This document shows positions 42,151 to 53,890 of a stretch of 64,000 bases of DNA, piece after piece. A program made the translations under genes and the position numbers. The notes below the pieces were generated by a model. That model saw only the letters and a program-made list of their open reading frames with translations, had not been told where the DNA came from and did no database searches. The stretch is from Punica granatum (taxonomy: Eukaryota > Streptophyta > Magnoliopsida > Myrtales > Lythraceae). Within the stretch, counting starts at the first letter, position 1. Each line of letters opens with the position of its first letter. Location of the stretch: the NCBI RefSeq assembly GCF_007655135.1, contig NC_045128.1, positions 16,880,230-16,944,229 of the forward strand, given 5' to 3'.

Positions 42151-42663
42151 TAGGAAAGTGCAAGAAATGCAAAGGCAAAGATCAATGCTAAGGAACAGTG
42201 CAGGGCGCTGCAAAGCGGTGACTCTGATTTGCTTGCAATCTTTGTGGAAGGGGGATGGGAACTCAGTGTTGAAATTCCAAGGAGCTGGATGAGAGATGTT
42301 TGTTGTCTCAATTGTGGTGGTTCAGTATTCAGGCTGCCTTCTTGTTGTGGATTTATTGCAATGGGAAAAGAAAACAATGAAGAAGCATGAACTGTTCAGG
42401 ATTTCAATACAAGAGTATAGGAAAGCAAACTGGCCCGGTAGGCGTCGTGTGAGCACGCCAAGAGACATGCATTGATTCGTTGAGCATGTGTGCATGAGTT
42501 GGTGTGAACATGCTTTGATATGTGTGAGGCGTGTTTGATCGCTAGCAGATGTGCGGGGTCACGCAGAGGGATGTGCGTCCGATCACGTGGTGACGCTCTC
42601 TGTTATGAAAAAGTTAGTGTTGGTTAGTCTCGCCTGGAAAGGTGGGTCGGCCCTCTGTCCACG

Positions 42664-42852
42664 GCTCGCCTTGCCATGGAGGAAGGGTGAAGGCCGCAGG
42701 TGACCTGCCCGCGAAGGTTGGCATGACTCGCCTATCGTGCGGGGTGGGTAGCTGGGATGAACGGCCTTTGGTCATAGCACGTCTCGCCATGGAGAGGTGA
42801 AGACCGCGGGTGGTCTACCAGCAAAGGTTGGCACGACTCGCCTGTCGTGCAG
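42664..42852 (-). repeat. Diverged ~118-bp tandem duplication in M
   Basis: Two copies run 42664-42742 and 42783-42852. Each has CTCGCC...CCATGGAG, a CCGCRGGTGRYCT-like block, GCRAAGGTTGGCAYGACTCG, and TATCGTGC or TGTCGTGC. In E1, E2 and E4 the matching sequence (for example around 8728-8780) is single copy. Confidence 0.6.
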
Positions 42853-43070
42853 AAATGCGTTGTAGATGCAAGACAATAAATAAATGAAATGCATGCGATG
42901 CGTGAGTTTTGAAAGCTAATGTTGTCGTTCACATTGATTCAAAGAATTTAAAATACAATGCAGTTTGTAAAATAAAACCTTCAGTCGATCTTCCATCGCG
43001 CTCAGGGCACAAGTGACCGTTACCACAGAAAGCACCAATTCCAAGCGAAAGCCTAATGGAGGTATCTATC

Positions 43071-44486
43071 CTAAGATGGGTGGGGACCTCCACGGGCCCT
43101 CTTCCTGGACCTCTCCAAGGCAGCATTCGCGCATGCCAACTCCTGATTGCGTCTCTGTAACTCGGCGCGTGCTTGGGCGAGCTCCCTTTGAAGCTGGCGC
43201 TGATCAATGAGTTGCTCATCTTTCTCCGCGACCTCCTAACGAAGGCAGTCCCTCTCGGACCTGAGGCTAGTGAGTTTCGCTTGGATGGCCATGCTCGAAG
43301 TTGAGGGTGCCCCATATGGTGTGCTACCCTCAGGTTGTGGAGAGCCGGTGAAATCTTCATGTACTGACGAACTCCACCGGTAGAAACGAAAGATGTACTC
43401 TTTCGTAGCCTGAAAATCTCATTCATCCCGAGTAGGGTGTTCGGGAAAGTAAGGTAGCTCCGTGACCGCGGTGCACCATGCAGATAGAACCTGTTGGATA
43501 TCACTTTGGCAATCTACGGACGTCTGATCCTCCCGCCAAGTGTGTTCGAACCTAGTCCGTGCCGTGTTCTTGGGGACTATCTGCAGGCTACCAAACTGCC
43601 TCATTACTCGCGCCGGGAAGTAAGTGGTGGACCCCACATGGCTCAAAAGTGGGATTCCGTTAAAATCATGGCATTTAAGGGCCATGGGTCCGGGTGGCAT
43701 CCACGCGGCACGCTACTTAAAGCCCTTGGGTGATACTTCACGAAAAATTTTGATCCACTCAGAAACCTTGCATTCTTCCACGCGCACTAAAGGTAGTAAC
43801 CGTGAAATGATTGACTTCGAGCCGTTGAAAAATAGGACTGGGAGCACAAGGCTGAAGGGGCTGGCGTAGCTCTGTAGCCAAATTTGCAAAAGGATTGGGG
43901 ACCCCCTTAACCTTCGATCAGTTGTTCGCTTAACGCAGTTGAGTGACCAAATGGTCTCAACCACTAGGGCTACCTCGTACCTGCGGCCTCCGACCACTTC
44001 GAGGATGACGCTAGCCAAAGCTACATTTATGTGATCGGCTGCGCTAGGGAATAAAAGGGTCCCGAAAATTAGGAGCAAAACTGTATGGCATAAATTCGCC
44101 TGAAAAATATCCCCTCAAACCTCGCGTGCTCGTGATTCGATAAAGCAGAGAAGTTTCATGGTTACTATCTCAATGCCCCCAGAGTATGCAAGTTCGGCAT
44201 GCAGCTGAGATCTGTGCACCCTGAGTAGGTGCGAGACCAAGACCAGTCGAGTAGTACAGAGGTTGGGCTCCACAACGCCGTGGGCAATCGCAGTCCTGCC
44301 AATGAGGGTCCGATACTCCTCAATGGTAGGCGTGAGCTCTGTATCCTAGATGTTAAAGATGGCATCGGTCGAATCGCAAAACGTCACAGCTGCTCTAAGG
44401 AAATTCCAGTCTACTCGGAGTGTGGATAGCATGGGCACGCCTTTAAGGAAGGCAGTGATATAGTAATTTGGCGTAAGCTGGTCCAT
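43071..44486 (-). pseudogene. DUF7745-type protein with C-terminal coiled coil, broken by stops
   Basis: From an ATG at 44484-44486 to a terminal TAG at 43071-43073 one frame can be followed for 472 codons. Readable landmarks are VDWNFL, TPTIEEYRTLIGRT (44292-44333), LVSHLL, LHAELAYSGG, FGTLLFPSAADHINVALA, VVETIWSLN and SPILLQIWL, then a heptad-like tail (EVAEKDEQLI, LQRELAQARAELQRRNQEL). This order is what I know of plant DUF7745 repeat-associated proteins. Stops in the same frame lie at 44346, 44115, 43713, 43419 and 43236, with no frameshift needed. Its position after the PBS fits the extra ORF upstream of gag in Ogre elements. No function is known; self-association through the coiled coil is inferred. 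Confidence 0.75.
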
Positions 44487-44875
44487 ATGTGACTGATCTG
44501 TTCAAACAATTGTGTGATTCTATCGAGGCGCAGAAAGGAAGCCGAGTGCGACATCCCTTACCAAGATGAAAAGAAGATCGGCTTAGGACTCATCAATGCA
44601 AATGACACCCTAATTTTGAAAACTGCATGATGCATGAGTGCGAAAAAATAAATGCCCACGAAATGTAAAAGACTCAAGTGGCTCGTAGGCTCGTAGGCCG
44701 ACTCGATGGACTGTTGTTGAAGTCGAGTAGAAGGCTTGCATGGAGGCATAGCAAGATGCATGGTTCTGTGCTACAGGGACCATGCTACCTAGGGATGGAG
44801 GCCCCCGACTCAAGGGTGTCAATTCCTTGAAATCGGGCGGGATTCTTTTTAAGGCCTAAGCGACAGTCGAACTGT

Positions 44876-44880
44876 GCGCC
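44876..44880. repeat. Likely target site of E3 (GCGCC), partner outside window
   Basis: The five bases before TGTCAGCACC at 44881. The second copy would lie beyond the right end, so the duplication cannot be tested. Confidence 0.35.
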
Positions 44881-46501
44881 TGTCAGCACCCCATTTTGGC
44901 TCACCAATTCAAATTACATTATTCAGCAATGATCCAAGCCACAACTTGAGCAGAATACAGAAAAACGATTTCACAGAGCAGAAAATCACTATTCATCCTC
45001 AAGTCGGCGAAATCAGGCAAATGACACATGGACATGACAGAAGGACTCCATGGGTCATCAAAAGCAATAGAGTGACTAGAGAGCTCAACAATGTCCAAAA
45101 CCGGCATTTTCAGTATATCACATGGACGGTTCTATTTTCCAATAGTTCGCTCGATCATCGGAAGATAGCCAATATTGGACTCCAAAAATCCACTCCAATG
45201 CCAAACAGATGAAAAGTGTCTTCAAACGTATTTCGCAAATCATCTGCTCTATACAGAACAACTTTCTGTATACAGACAACTTTTCAGTAGAAGTCCAAAA
45301 ATGCCGGTTTCTCGGAGAACAGTTAATTCCAAATATTAGATGCGGCCATGCCCCACAATCATACAGAGCACGAGCAGTGCTTCCGATTGTCTTTTGGAAG
45401 CCATACAAACACCCTGAATGACTTCCGATCGACAAAACGGGCATACCCCTCTTCGGAAAAGCATAACCGGAGACTGATCTGACGGAATTACGGCAAACAA
45501 AGTTCACACTACATTGCCCTGAAAACTCCAGCGGACATTCGCAATTGGGCAAAACAGATAGCAAAACCCTTCTCGGTTTCCTGAGTAACCTCTGAGGAGC
45601 ACAAAAGACTATTTTCAGTGGAAATCCATATCCGGAGGTCCTCTTTGGGGAAACTTGACGCCGGATGGTTGGCAATTTCAGTGCTTCTTATCTCAATGTT
45701 CAATGTGGAATCGTCGGAATGAATCACACAACTCATCTAGACCCCTCGAGCAGTGCTTTAAGGGTCTCAGATGCACTTTTCATATCCTTAGAGGCTCAAT
45801 CTCAACAAACGGAGATCACAGTGATCTCCGGATCGCCCAAGAAACTCAGAAAGCAATCTGATAAATCTAGTTTCGGCCTCCTAGGACATCTCCGGCTCCA
45901 TATTTGCATTTACCGACTTAAGGGACAAGTGCCCACGTAATTTGACGATTTATGTCAAAATGACCGACGTGGGATGTAGATACAAGATATGCTATCAGAA
46001 GTGGGTAACCTTGCTCTGAATGCATAAAAGGAGTAAAATCGGCTTCCGAGCCTCATACAGACATTTGGCAATTCCTCATGAAAAATGCCAATCTCTGACT
46101 CATTAAATCCGTTTCCTCGCGTATATCGATAATTCAACATTCAGTTCGAACCACGAGTTTCGAATGCGCGATCAATCGAGACCCGAGCTTTTTCCCGGTT
46201 TCTACTCTTCGGTCGTGGGACCCACGGGCTGCCCAAGATGAGTCATCCTTTGCTCTAGAAGCTTCTTCTTCTTCTTCAAAGCAAGAAGCCAACTTGCCCT
46301 CTCTTAGCCAAAATATCTTGGAGAGGTTGAAGACAACACTCAACTTCTCATCCATGCTCATCAATGCTCATCAATGTCTTATCTCTTCTTCATTAATGCA
46401 ATGGAAGAAGATGAGGCTTGATATTTTCTTAATCAAACCGAAATTTGCTAAGCATGGGGGTTAAGAGCACTTGCTTTTGCTAATTGTCTCATTAGCTTTG
46501 C

Positions 46502-46511
46502 TTATAAATAG
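46502..46511 (+). promoter_or_regulatory. TATA box, E3 LTR
   Basis: TTATAAATAG, a near-ideal plant TATA box, followed about 35-50 bp later by pyrimidine-rich CTTCTCCTCTTGC. Confidence 0.55.
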
Positions 46512-46680
46512 CCCCAAAGTGATTAAGCTAATCACTTCTCCTCTTGCACACTCTCTCCAAGCTTTCTCCCTCAAGAAAAGCTCTCAACTCCATAGCCAAA
46601 ATTAGCAAGCTTCAACACTTCAAAACCAAGAGAGAAAAACCGAAGAAAACCCGAAGAAAACCCGAAGAAAGCTTTGAGTC

Positions 46681-46718
46681 CTTAAGTCGGAAGCCGATGT
46701 TCATCATCCCGACTTAAG
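46681..46718 (+). other. CTTAAGTCGG inverted repeat, E3 LTR
   Basis: Perfect 10-bp arms CTTAAGTCGG and CCGACTTAAG with an 18-base loop, in what would be the 5' leader about 170 bases after the TATA box. Confidence 0.6.
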
Positions 46719-47032
46719 TTCAAAATTTCTCAAATTCCATGGACCACATGTTTTGGACCCTTGAAGTTCAGTGGTGAACTTGTTTTTTTTATTTGAGCAC
46801 TTTAAGTTATGATTTCAGGTGTATTTTAGGCTTTGGAGTTCATCCCGTGCTCTCGGGTGAATAGTGACAGTCGTCTGCCATGCGCTTGCCGGGCGCCCCG
46901 CGCGCCTGACGTCCTCCCGTGCGCTCATCCTTACCCGAATGTGCATCCTTTGCACCCGAGCACCCTTCCAAGCGTTCAACCGAGTCACCCGACTCTCGAA
47001 CACTTCCCCGACTCTTTCCTCGTATCCCGTGG

Positions 47033-47041
47033 CTAGGTAAA
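47033..47041 (+). promoter_or_regulatory. Conserved splice-donor-like site, E3 LTR
   Basis: CTAG/GTAAA in the CCCGTGG context, upstream of GACTTAGAGGAGTTAGGG. Confidence 0.35.
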
Positions 47042-47256
47042 TCACTCTTGACTTAGAGGAGTTAGGGCTTTTTACATTATTTGCATGGCTATGGAGTAAT
47101 ATGGCGTTTTATGCATATTTAACTTGCAATGCTCAATTTTCATACACTTTCATGTTATATTATGCATGCTCGTCATCATATAACATGTTAGCATGTCGGG
47201 AAACGTTTGGATCGACCCTCGGAAGACTTTCCCGACCCGAAATAAGCAAAAGAGCT

Positions 47257-47287
47257 CTCGGGTTTGCCTCAAGAAGAGGTAACCGAG
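47257..47287 (+). other. Hairpin a, E3 LTR
   Basis: CTCGGGTTTGCCTC, loop aagaa, GAGGTAACCGAG, with an imperfect middle. Confidence 0.55.
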
Positions 47288-47379
47288 ACTTGGCTTGCTT
47301 TCCTCGAGGTTAAGAACGGCCTTCTTAGCCCGATCCAAGTTCGATTCCCGAGTTTTCTCGTGTTTTCTTACATGCATGA

Positions 47380-47470
47380 AGTCGGTATTGTTTTATCGAT
47401 TCCTTAAATAACTTGTTTGTGCATGTTTGCATGTTCAAATGCGTTATTCAAATCATGGCAATACTGACTT
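47380..47470 (+). other. Long-range stem, E3 LTR
   Basis: AAGTCGGTATT (47380-47390) and AATACTGACTT (47460-47470): the only change from E2 leaves a G-T wobble pair. Confidence 0.6.
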
Positions 47471-48139
47471 TCGTTTAATCTTGTCATTTATCATGTTTGT
47501 CGTTTAAGCATGCGAGAAATGATTCAAAACGAGACAGGGAAACCTCGTGGAACCTCATTCGGGCCAGGGGACCTCTTGACTATCTCCAAGGTGAAGTGAC
47601 CGAGAGCCTCTTGACTCGTACGGGTTGCATGAAGCTTCCTCTTCCCGTTTTTGAGTCTGTTCTCGGCTTTTGTGTAATTTGCAATTTACATTATCGTCGC
47701 AATGTCGCATGAAAATGTCTTTTCAAAACAAAGCATGCATGGATTTGGGTATCGATGACTCATTCGGGTCCATTCGGTTACGAGGGTAGTTTCGGTCATT
47801 GGACCAAATTATCCTTGATCCTTATGGAATCATCTTGGTCGTCGAGTCACGAATCGTTTTCACAATTAATGCATTCGGCACAACCTTTAAGCATTAATTC
47901 CACGAACGGGTTAATCGGGACGTTCACACGGTTAATTCATTCAATTTAAACGACTTTGCACGAATTAAACATTAATTTGTAACTTGTGTCAACGAATTAC
48001 AAAACGGTGTTAATGCCCTTTTCAAAACCCTCATACTTTCAAATACATATTGTGTTGTCTCCCTTTTCAGAAAACAAATTTTCAAATCAAGAGCAAGAAC
48101 ATCATTTTGTAATTTGCCGTCATCTTAGCATCGTTTAAG

Positions 48140-48144
48140 ATGTC
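48140..48144. repeat. Likely target site of E4 (ATGTC), partner outside window
   Basis: The last five bases of E3 before the E4 LTR. S1 has the same ATGTC followed by AATTGG, which predicts what follows E4 beyond the window. Confidence 0.5.
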
Positions 48145-49610
48145 TGTCAACACCCCATTTTGGTCCACCGGCTCCAACGAAGGATTCCCGGCCGAAGCTC
48201 GGATTACTATTCATGGCCCGACAATCAAAGGCGAACGCGCGAACGTGGGAGCATGGGCTATAGAAGAGAAGCAAAGTCCCCCCTAAAGGCTCAGAAGGGC
48301 AGTCAAAAGGGGAAAGAGACGACGAGCCCCGAAGCAACAGTAGCTGGCACTGTGGCACTATTCATCACTGAATCACCGAAGTATCGAAAGGTGCCCAATG
48401 TGGGACTCTAAAAATCCCTCTCGGTGCCAAAGTGACCAATGACACGTCCAGGCGCGTTTCGGAGGCATCCTGCTTAAGCCAGGACACCTCCCGAACTCTC
48501 ACAGATGCCTTTTCTAACAGGGCTCCCAGACGCCCGATCCACGGACGAGTAAACGGCACCCGGGAACGAGTCTGCACACACCCAAGAACCACCAGGACCA
48601 TGGAACAAGTTTCAGGTTGCCTTTCGAGGCTCGTCATGCTCTCCCGAGTGAGTCCCGACCCGGAAAGGGGACCCCGTCAAACAGAATCCAACGCTCAGAG
48701 CTCATTCGGTGGAACGTTGACGTACGGGCTTCACACCACTCATTCCCTACAACTCTTAGGATTAGGGAAATCATTTCACCTCGGGCCAAGCAAATCAGTC
48801 AGGCCTCCCGAGTGACATTTCAGTGGTCACTTACGCCTCTCGGCAAGTCTTCGGAGCATGTTTCTGACGAACAGAGGCCACAACGGTCTTCAAACACCTA
48901 AGGACATTCGGGAAACACTGAGAAAACTCCGATCGCGGATCCCTAGGTCACCTCCGGCTAATGGTCTTCGGTCAAGGACGACTAGCCAACAATTCCGCAT
49001 AGGGCAAAAAGCTCACCGAGACGAACACTACAATACACAAAGGAGCAATTGGAGAACGGGGACGGTCAACTCCACTCTGAATGTCCAAACGGGACAAAAT
49101 AGACTCTTGAGGTGCCGAGTCACCCGAATATTCGTTCACATGACATATGGCGATATTAGGTTCATTCAAATTCTCTTCGTGCAAACATTCCAAATTCATC
49201 AATTAATCGAACTTTGGAGATCGAACGTGCGATCAATCGAGCTTCGAGCTCCTCCCGGCTTTTCTCCTAGTCAAATGGGGGCTACAGCCAAGCCAAGCCA
49301 AGCCTCCAAGCCACGGCTAAAATCCACAGCCACGGCTCAACCCTAAGCTTCGGCTCAACCGCCCCTAAGCCGCGGTTCAATCCCAATTTCGGTGGCTCAA
49401 ACCCAAGAGCTTCCCCCCTCTACACGTTTCAAATATCTCTTACACATCCTCACATCCATCACCTCCCATCACTTCCCATCACTTCTCCCTCACTTCCCCT
49501 ACACTCTAAGTGACACAAACCCCTCCCTAACCCCTCTTCAAAATTCGGCAGCCCCATAATCCCCCTCTAAATCGCACTTAATTTCACTAATTTTGCATCA
49601 TTAGCCTTCA

Positions 49611-49618
49611 TATATAAG
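49611..49618 (+). promoter_or_regulatory. TATA box, E4 LTR
   Basis: TATATAAG, the clearest TATA box of subfamily I, about 1.47 kb into the LTR. Confidence 0.55.
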
Positions 49619-50349
49619 CCTCTTGGGTCATTAACTTAATCACAACTCTTCTTGCATATCTCTCTAGCTTTCTCACTCTAGGAGAACCTACCAAAATACT
49701 CTCCAACTTCAGCAAATTCCAGAATTCGTGCAGCCCCTCTTCAGCCCAGAAACCGGGCAAAAACAAGGACAAACCAATCCCGTTTTCCGGCGACCGCCAC
49801 TCAACCCAAACCAAACTTGACCAAACTTCATATCCCACACATTTTCAACCTCCTAAGTTCATTTCCGACCTTAGATTTTTCATTTGAAACTCCCAGCACC
49901 TCGTTCCAGCTCTGTCCAGAAACAGTCCCTTAAGCGTTTTCCCGGTTTTTAGGCGAGTTCGCCCCTCTCGACTTAAGCAAACTCAACCAAACTTCATATC
50001 CCACATGTTTTCGACCTCCTAAGTCCATTTTCGAGCTTAGTTTTTGCATTTGAAGCCTCCAGCCCCGCGTTCCAGAGTTGAGCAGAATCGGGTTTCATGG
50101 GTGCATCCCGGGCTTCCTCAATGTCTTCTCCATCTCACGACTAAGGCGAGTCGTGCAATCACTTTCTAAGGGTTCCTCAAAACCCTCACTCTCCCCCGTG
50201 ACAAGGTGGTTGCGTGCCGAGAGCCGTTCAACCATGCACCTCCGCCATTTCTCTCCTTTCTCCCTTCTCGGATCTTTCCAGTTTTTACCGGTTTTCTTTG
50301 CATCTTCCAGGAAATTATAGGCATGCAATCCTCACGAAACCTCCACAGA

Positions 50350-50840
50350 CGTGATCCTCATTCAGTTAGGAGTCCAATGCCACCGATCTTGCACCAAAAG
50401 ACCACCGGGAGCCTCCCGTAGAGTCGTTTCTTCATCGGGTGCCAGTCGGGTTTGTTCCTCTGGTTGTCTTTTCTAACCCGAACTTTACAGGAACGTACAG
50501 GTTAGCTCGGGTTGAATCTTACTACAAGCCACCTATCACCGTGATCCTCATTCAGTTAGGAGTCCAATTCCACCGATCTTGCACCAAAAGACCACCGGGA
50601 GCCTCCTATAGAGTCGTTTCTTCATCGGGTGCCAGTCGGGTTTATTCCTCTGGTTGACTTTTCTAACCCGAACTTTGCAGGAACGTACAGGTCAGCTCGG
50701 GTTGAATCTTGCTACGAGCCACCTATCACTGTGATCTTCACTCAGTTAGGAGTCCAATGCCACCATCCATACGCCAAAAGACCACCGGGAGCCTCGTGTA
50801 GACCCGTTTCTTCATTGGGTGCCAGTCGGGTCTATTTCGC
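50350..50840 (+). repeat. 190-bp tandem repeat in E4 LTR
   Basis: GCCAGTCGGG recurs at 50441, 50631 and 50821, exactly 190 bp apart. Units contain TTTCTAACCCGAACTTTRCAG, GAACGTACAGGT and ACCACCGGGAGCCTC. E1 LTRs have one unit here (4380-4580). Confidence 0.85.
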
Positions 50841-51132
50841 CCCGACTGGGTCTGTCATTTTTTACTATCCCGAATTTGTTTTTGATTTTCGGAAAATCTA
50901 CACATGCTCTCCTCCCGAAACCACCACAGACGCGATCCTTAGTCTCTTGGGAATCCAACGCAACTGGCCCCGCACCAAAATTCCATCCCGATCAACCGGT
51001 ACAGCCCCGACAAGCCAGACTGCCAGTCGGGTCTGCCAGTCGAGCCGACTGCACCGGTTCGGGTCTGTCCATTCCAACCGAGTCTCCCGACTCCCTTTGC
51101 CACTTCTCCGGCTCCTTCCTCGTGTTCCGAGG

Positions 51133-51141
51133 CTAGGTATA
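51133..51141 (+). promoter_or_regulatory. Conserved splice-donor-like site, E4 LTR
   Basis: CTAG/GTATA after CCGAGG, in line with the E1 and S2 sites. Confidence 0.35.
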
Positions 51142-51563
51142 ACCTCTCTACAACTTAGAGGAGTTAGGTCTTCAATGTTTGCTTGTCGTGGGATGACAAG
51201 GTGGTTGATAACTATATTACATGCAAGTTTCGTTTTTTTTTTTTCATTTCTGTGCATATGTACATCATTCATCATGCGCATACATCGTTGTATTACATGC
51301 ATAATGGCTAGAAATGATTAAAGCCAGGGTAGAAGTGACCACACGGTCCGGTAGAGCCATGGGAACTCACGGCTAGAGCCCACGGGAGGGAGCCACGGGG
51401 TTCCTTTGATTCACCGAGACTAAAATGGTCTCTCCTTCCCCGAAATTAGTTGCTTCCCATGACTTTACCGTTGTTTATTGCATGTGATGTGTTATTATGA
51501 CGGGAAAAGACTTAAATCGAGGTCGAAGAGGCCGTCTTGACCCATGTGAGCCATGGAAACTCA

Positions 51564-51589
51564 CGGCCATTCTTAAGGGAATGTGGCCG
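51564..51589 (+). other. Hairpin a, E4 LTR
   Basis: CGGCCA/TGGCCG as in E1, but the inner arm is TTC/GAA instead of CCTC/GAGG. Confidence 0.55.
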
Positions 51590-51680
51590 AGAGTTTCTTC
51601 GGACCACACGGGTCCAAGGAAGCCTCTTTCATTTCGAAATAGGTCGGTTTCCGTGTTTTCACGTTTTACCATTGCATAGA

Positions 51681-51768
51681 TCGACGCCGTTTTATTGATT
51701 ACTTTATATATATATTCTATGTGTTTGTTTGTGTGTCCGCTCGCGTTTCGAGATCTTGGCGGCGTCGG
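51681..51768 (+). other. Long-range stem, E4 LTR
   Basis: TCGACGCCG (51681-51689) and CGGCGTCGG (51760-51768): all nine positions pair, one as a wobble. The E1 mismatch position is a C-G pair here. Confidence 0.65.
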
Positions 51769-51951
51769 TTTCCTTTTATTTTCGTCGAAACATGTGTTAT
51801 TAACGTGCTTGACGTATTATGCATGCAAGGAATGGCTCGAATCGACGTGGGAGACCACCCTTGACCCCTCCCGGATCTAGGATGGTCTTCTTCATCGCTT
51901 CGGACTCATTCGTTGGAATTGAGTGCACTTACGTTCGTGTTTTATCGCTAG

Positions 51952-51956
51952 CCATG
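51952..51956. repeat. Target site duplication of S2, left copy (CCATG)
   Basis: CCATG before TGTCAGCACC; identical five bases at 57566-57570. Confidence 0.9.
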
Positions 51957-53559
51957 TGTCAGCACCCCATTTTGGCTCACCATTCCAAACAACGATATTA
52001 GCAATGATCCAAGCCACGACTTGAGCAGAACACAGAAAACGGCTCGGCAGAGCGAGAAATCACTATTCATCCTCAAGTTGGCAAAATTGAGCAAATGGCC
52101 CATGGACATGACAGAAGGACTCTACGGGTCACCAAAAGGCAACAGAGCAACCAGAGAGCTCAACAATGTCCAAAACCGGCATTTTTAGTGTACTACACGG
52201 ACGATACTATTTTCCGATAGTTCGCTCGGTCGTCGGAAGATAGTAAATATTGGACTCCAAAAATCCACATCAGTGCCAAAAAGATGGAAAATGTCTTCAA
52301 AGGCATTTTGCAAATCATCTGCTCTATACAGAACAATTTTCTGTATACAGACAACTTTTCAGTGGAAGTCCAAAAATGCCGGTTTCCTGGAGAAAAGTTA
52401 ATGCCAAATATCAGACGCGGCCATGCCCCATCAGCACACAGAGCATGAACAATGCTTCAGATTGTCTCTTGGAAGACACACAGATACCTCAAATGACTTC
52501 CGAACGGCAAAACAAGCATACCCCTCTTCAGAAGAGCATAGCCGGAGAATGGTCTGATGGAATTACGGCAAATGAAGTTCATACCGCATTGCCCAGAAAA
52601 CTCTAGCAGACATTCACAATGGGGCAAAACAGACGGCAAAACCCTTCACAGTTTCCCGAGTAACCTCCGAGGAGCGGAAATGGCCATTTTCAGCGGAAAT
52701 TCATATCCGGAGGTCCTCTTTGGGGAAACTTGACGCCGAATGCTTACGTTACACAATGCTAGCCTTCTCAAGGCTCAATGAGGAATCGTCGGAATAAATC
52801 ACACAACTCATCTAGATCTCTCGAACAGTGTTTTAGAGGTCTCAGATACACTCTTCAAGTCCTTGGAGGTCTGATCTTGACAAACAGAGATTACAGTAAT
52901 CTCCGGAGTGCCCAAGCAACTCAGAAGTCGTCCTGAGAAAATCAGTTTCGACCTCCTAGGACGTCTCCGGCCCCACGTTAGCATTACCGGCTTAAGGGAT
53001 GATTATTCACGTGGTCTGACAACTTATGTCAAAATGACCAACGTGAGATGCAGATACGAGATATGCTGTCAGAAGCGGACAACTTCGCCCTGATCACTGG
53101 CAATAGGCAAAATCGGCTTCCGAGCCTCACACGTATCCGGGACATTTCTCAATGGAAAATGTCAATCTCGGGCTCATTAACTCCGTTTTCACGCGTATAC
53201 CGACAATTCGACGTTCAATTCGAACCACGAACTTCGAATACGCGACCAATCGAGACTCGAGTCTTTTCCCGGTTTCTCCTCACAAGCCGTGGGACCCACG
53301 GGCTGCCCAAGGGCAACCGCCCTTTGCCCCAAAGTTTTCGGCCTTTTCCCCTTTCTCTCTTGCCCTCACCTAGCCCAAAATATCTTTGGTCTTTCTAGTC
53401 AACACTCAAACCATTAACTACACCTCCATTAATGCTTCTTGGCTCTTCCTCGTCAAGATACATGGAGGACATTCATCCTCATCTTCATTAGGGCAACCGA
53501 CTTTTGCTAATGAGGCCCTTAATGGTGCTTTGTTTTGCTTAATTGCTCATTAGCTTCAC

Positions 53560-53567
53560 ATATATAT
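53560..53567 (+). promoter_or_regulatory. TATA-like box, S2 LTR
   Basis: ATATATAT at the place of the E3 TATA box, about 1.6 kb into the LTR; a weaker match. Confidence 0.35.
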
Positions 53568-53890
53568 TGCCTACTTGTCATTAAGCTAATCACTCATGAA
53601 GCACACATGATCTTGCTAGTTTCTCCCTCTAGAAAATGCTCTCAACTTCTTAGGAACCAGCAGCAAGCAAAGAACTTCATGAAAACCAAGAACCAAGCCA
53701 AATATCTTTAGAGTTTAGGTCGGGATCCATAGCGAGCACTATTCCGACTTATATCCAAAATTCTTCAAACTTCACAAACGACATGCTTCGGACCCAAGGA
53801 TTCCATTTCTGAACCCAGTTTTTTAGTTTGGAGTCGTTTGCTCATCGTTTTGGTCGTTTCGGGTGAAGTTGGAGCTCTCGAGTGAACAGT

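Larger units (their letters stand above)
38940..44880 (-). mobile_element. M: internal region of a minus-strand element, right fragment
   Basis: In reverse it follows the internal order of E1 and E4 from the centre back toward the PBS. It differs in retaining a long DUF7745 pseudogene, array A, and a local duplication. The block CCCGACTCAAGGGTGTCAATT (44809 onward) corresponds to the leader 3' of the PBS. Before the PBS is reached, E3 interrupts at 44881, so the M 5' LTR would lie beyond the window. M is the oldest-looking element here and the one closest to an ORF-bearing ancestor. Confidence 0.8.
44881..48144 (+). mobile_element. E3: LTR fragment (subfamily III), interrupted by E4
   Basis: Starts TGTCAGCACCCC and follows the S1 LTR closely in reverse. 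It stops inside the LTR at GAAGATGTC-like sequence, where S1 continues with AATTGGGTATTCTG, so E4 has inserted here. The remaining ~1.1 kb or more lies beyond the window. Whether E3 is a solo LTR or a full element cannot be decided. It carries TATA (46502), the CTTAAGTCGG dyad (46681), a donor-like site (47033), hairpin a (47257) and the long stem (47380). Confidence 0.8.
48145..51956 (+). repeat. E4 5' LTR, first part (subfamily I)
   Basis: Similar to the E1 LTR, with a TATATAAG TATA box (49611), a ~160-bp repeat step (49827 to 49985), a 190-bp tandem repeat (50350-50840), a donor-like site (51133), hairpin a (51564) and the long stem (51681-51768). It ends where S2 inserted, after GCTAGCCATG. 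Confidence 0.85.

Noticed and set aside
41323..42377. Open frames of 277-296 residues
   Set aside because: They come from array A in M; three frames are open at once, as expected of the repeat rather than a gene.
42929..43504. A 191-residue minus-strand ORF
   Set aside because: It overlaps the DUF7745 pseudogene in a different frame. The coiled-coil and DUF7745 words lie in the other frame, so this one is a shadow.
45118..45675. A 185-residue minus-strand ORF in the E3 LTR
   Set aside because: It lies in LTR sequence; the equivalent regions in S1 and S2 give only shorter, broken readings and no family is recognisable.
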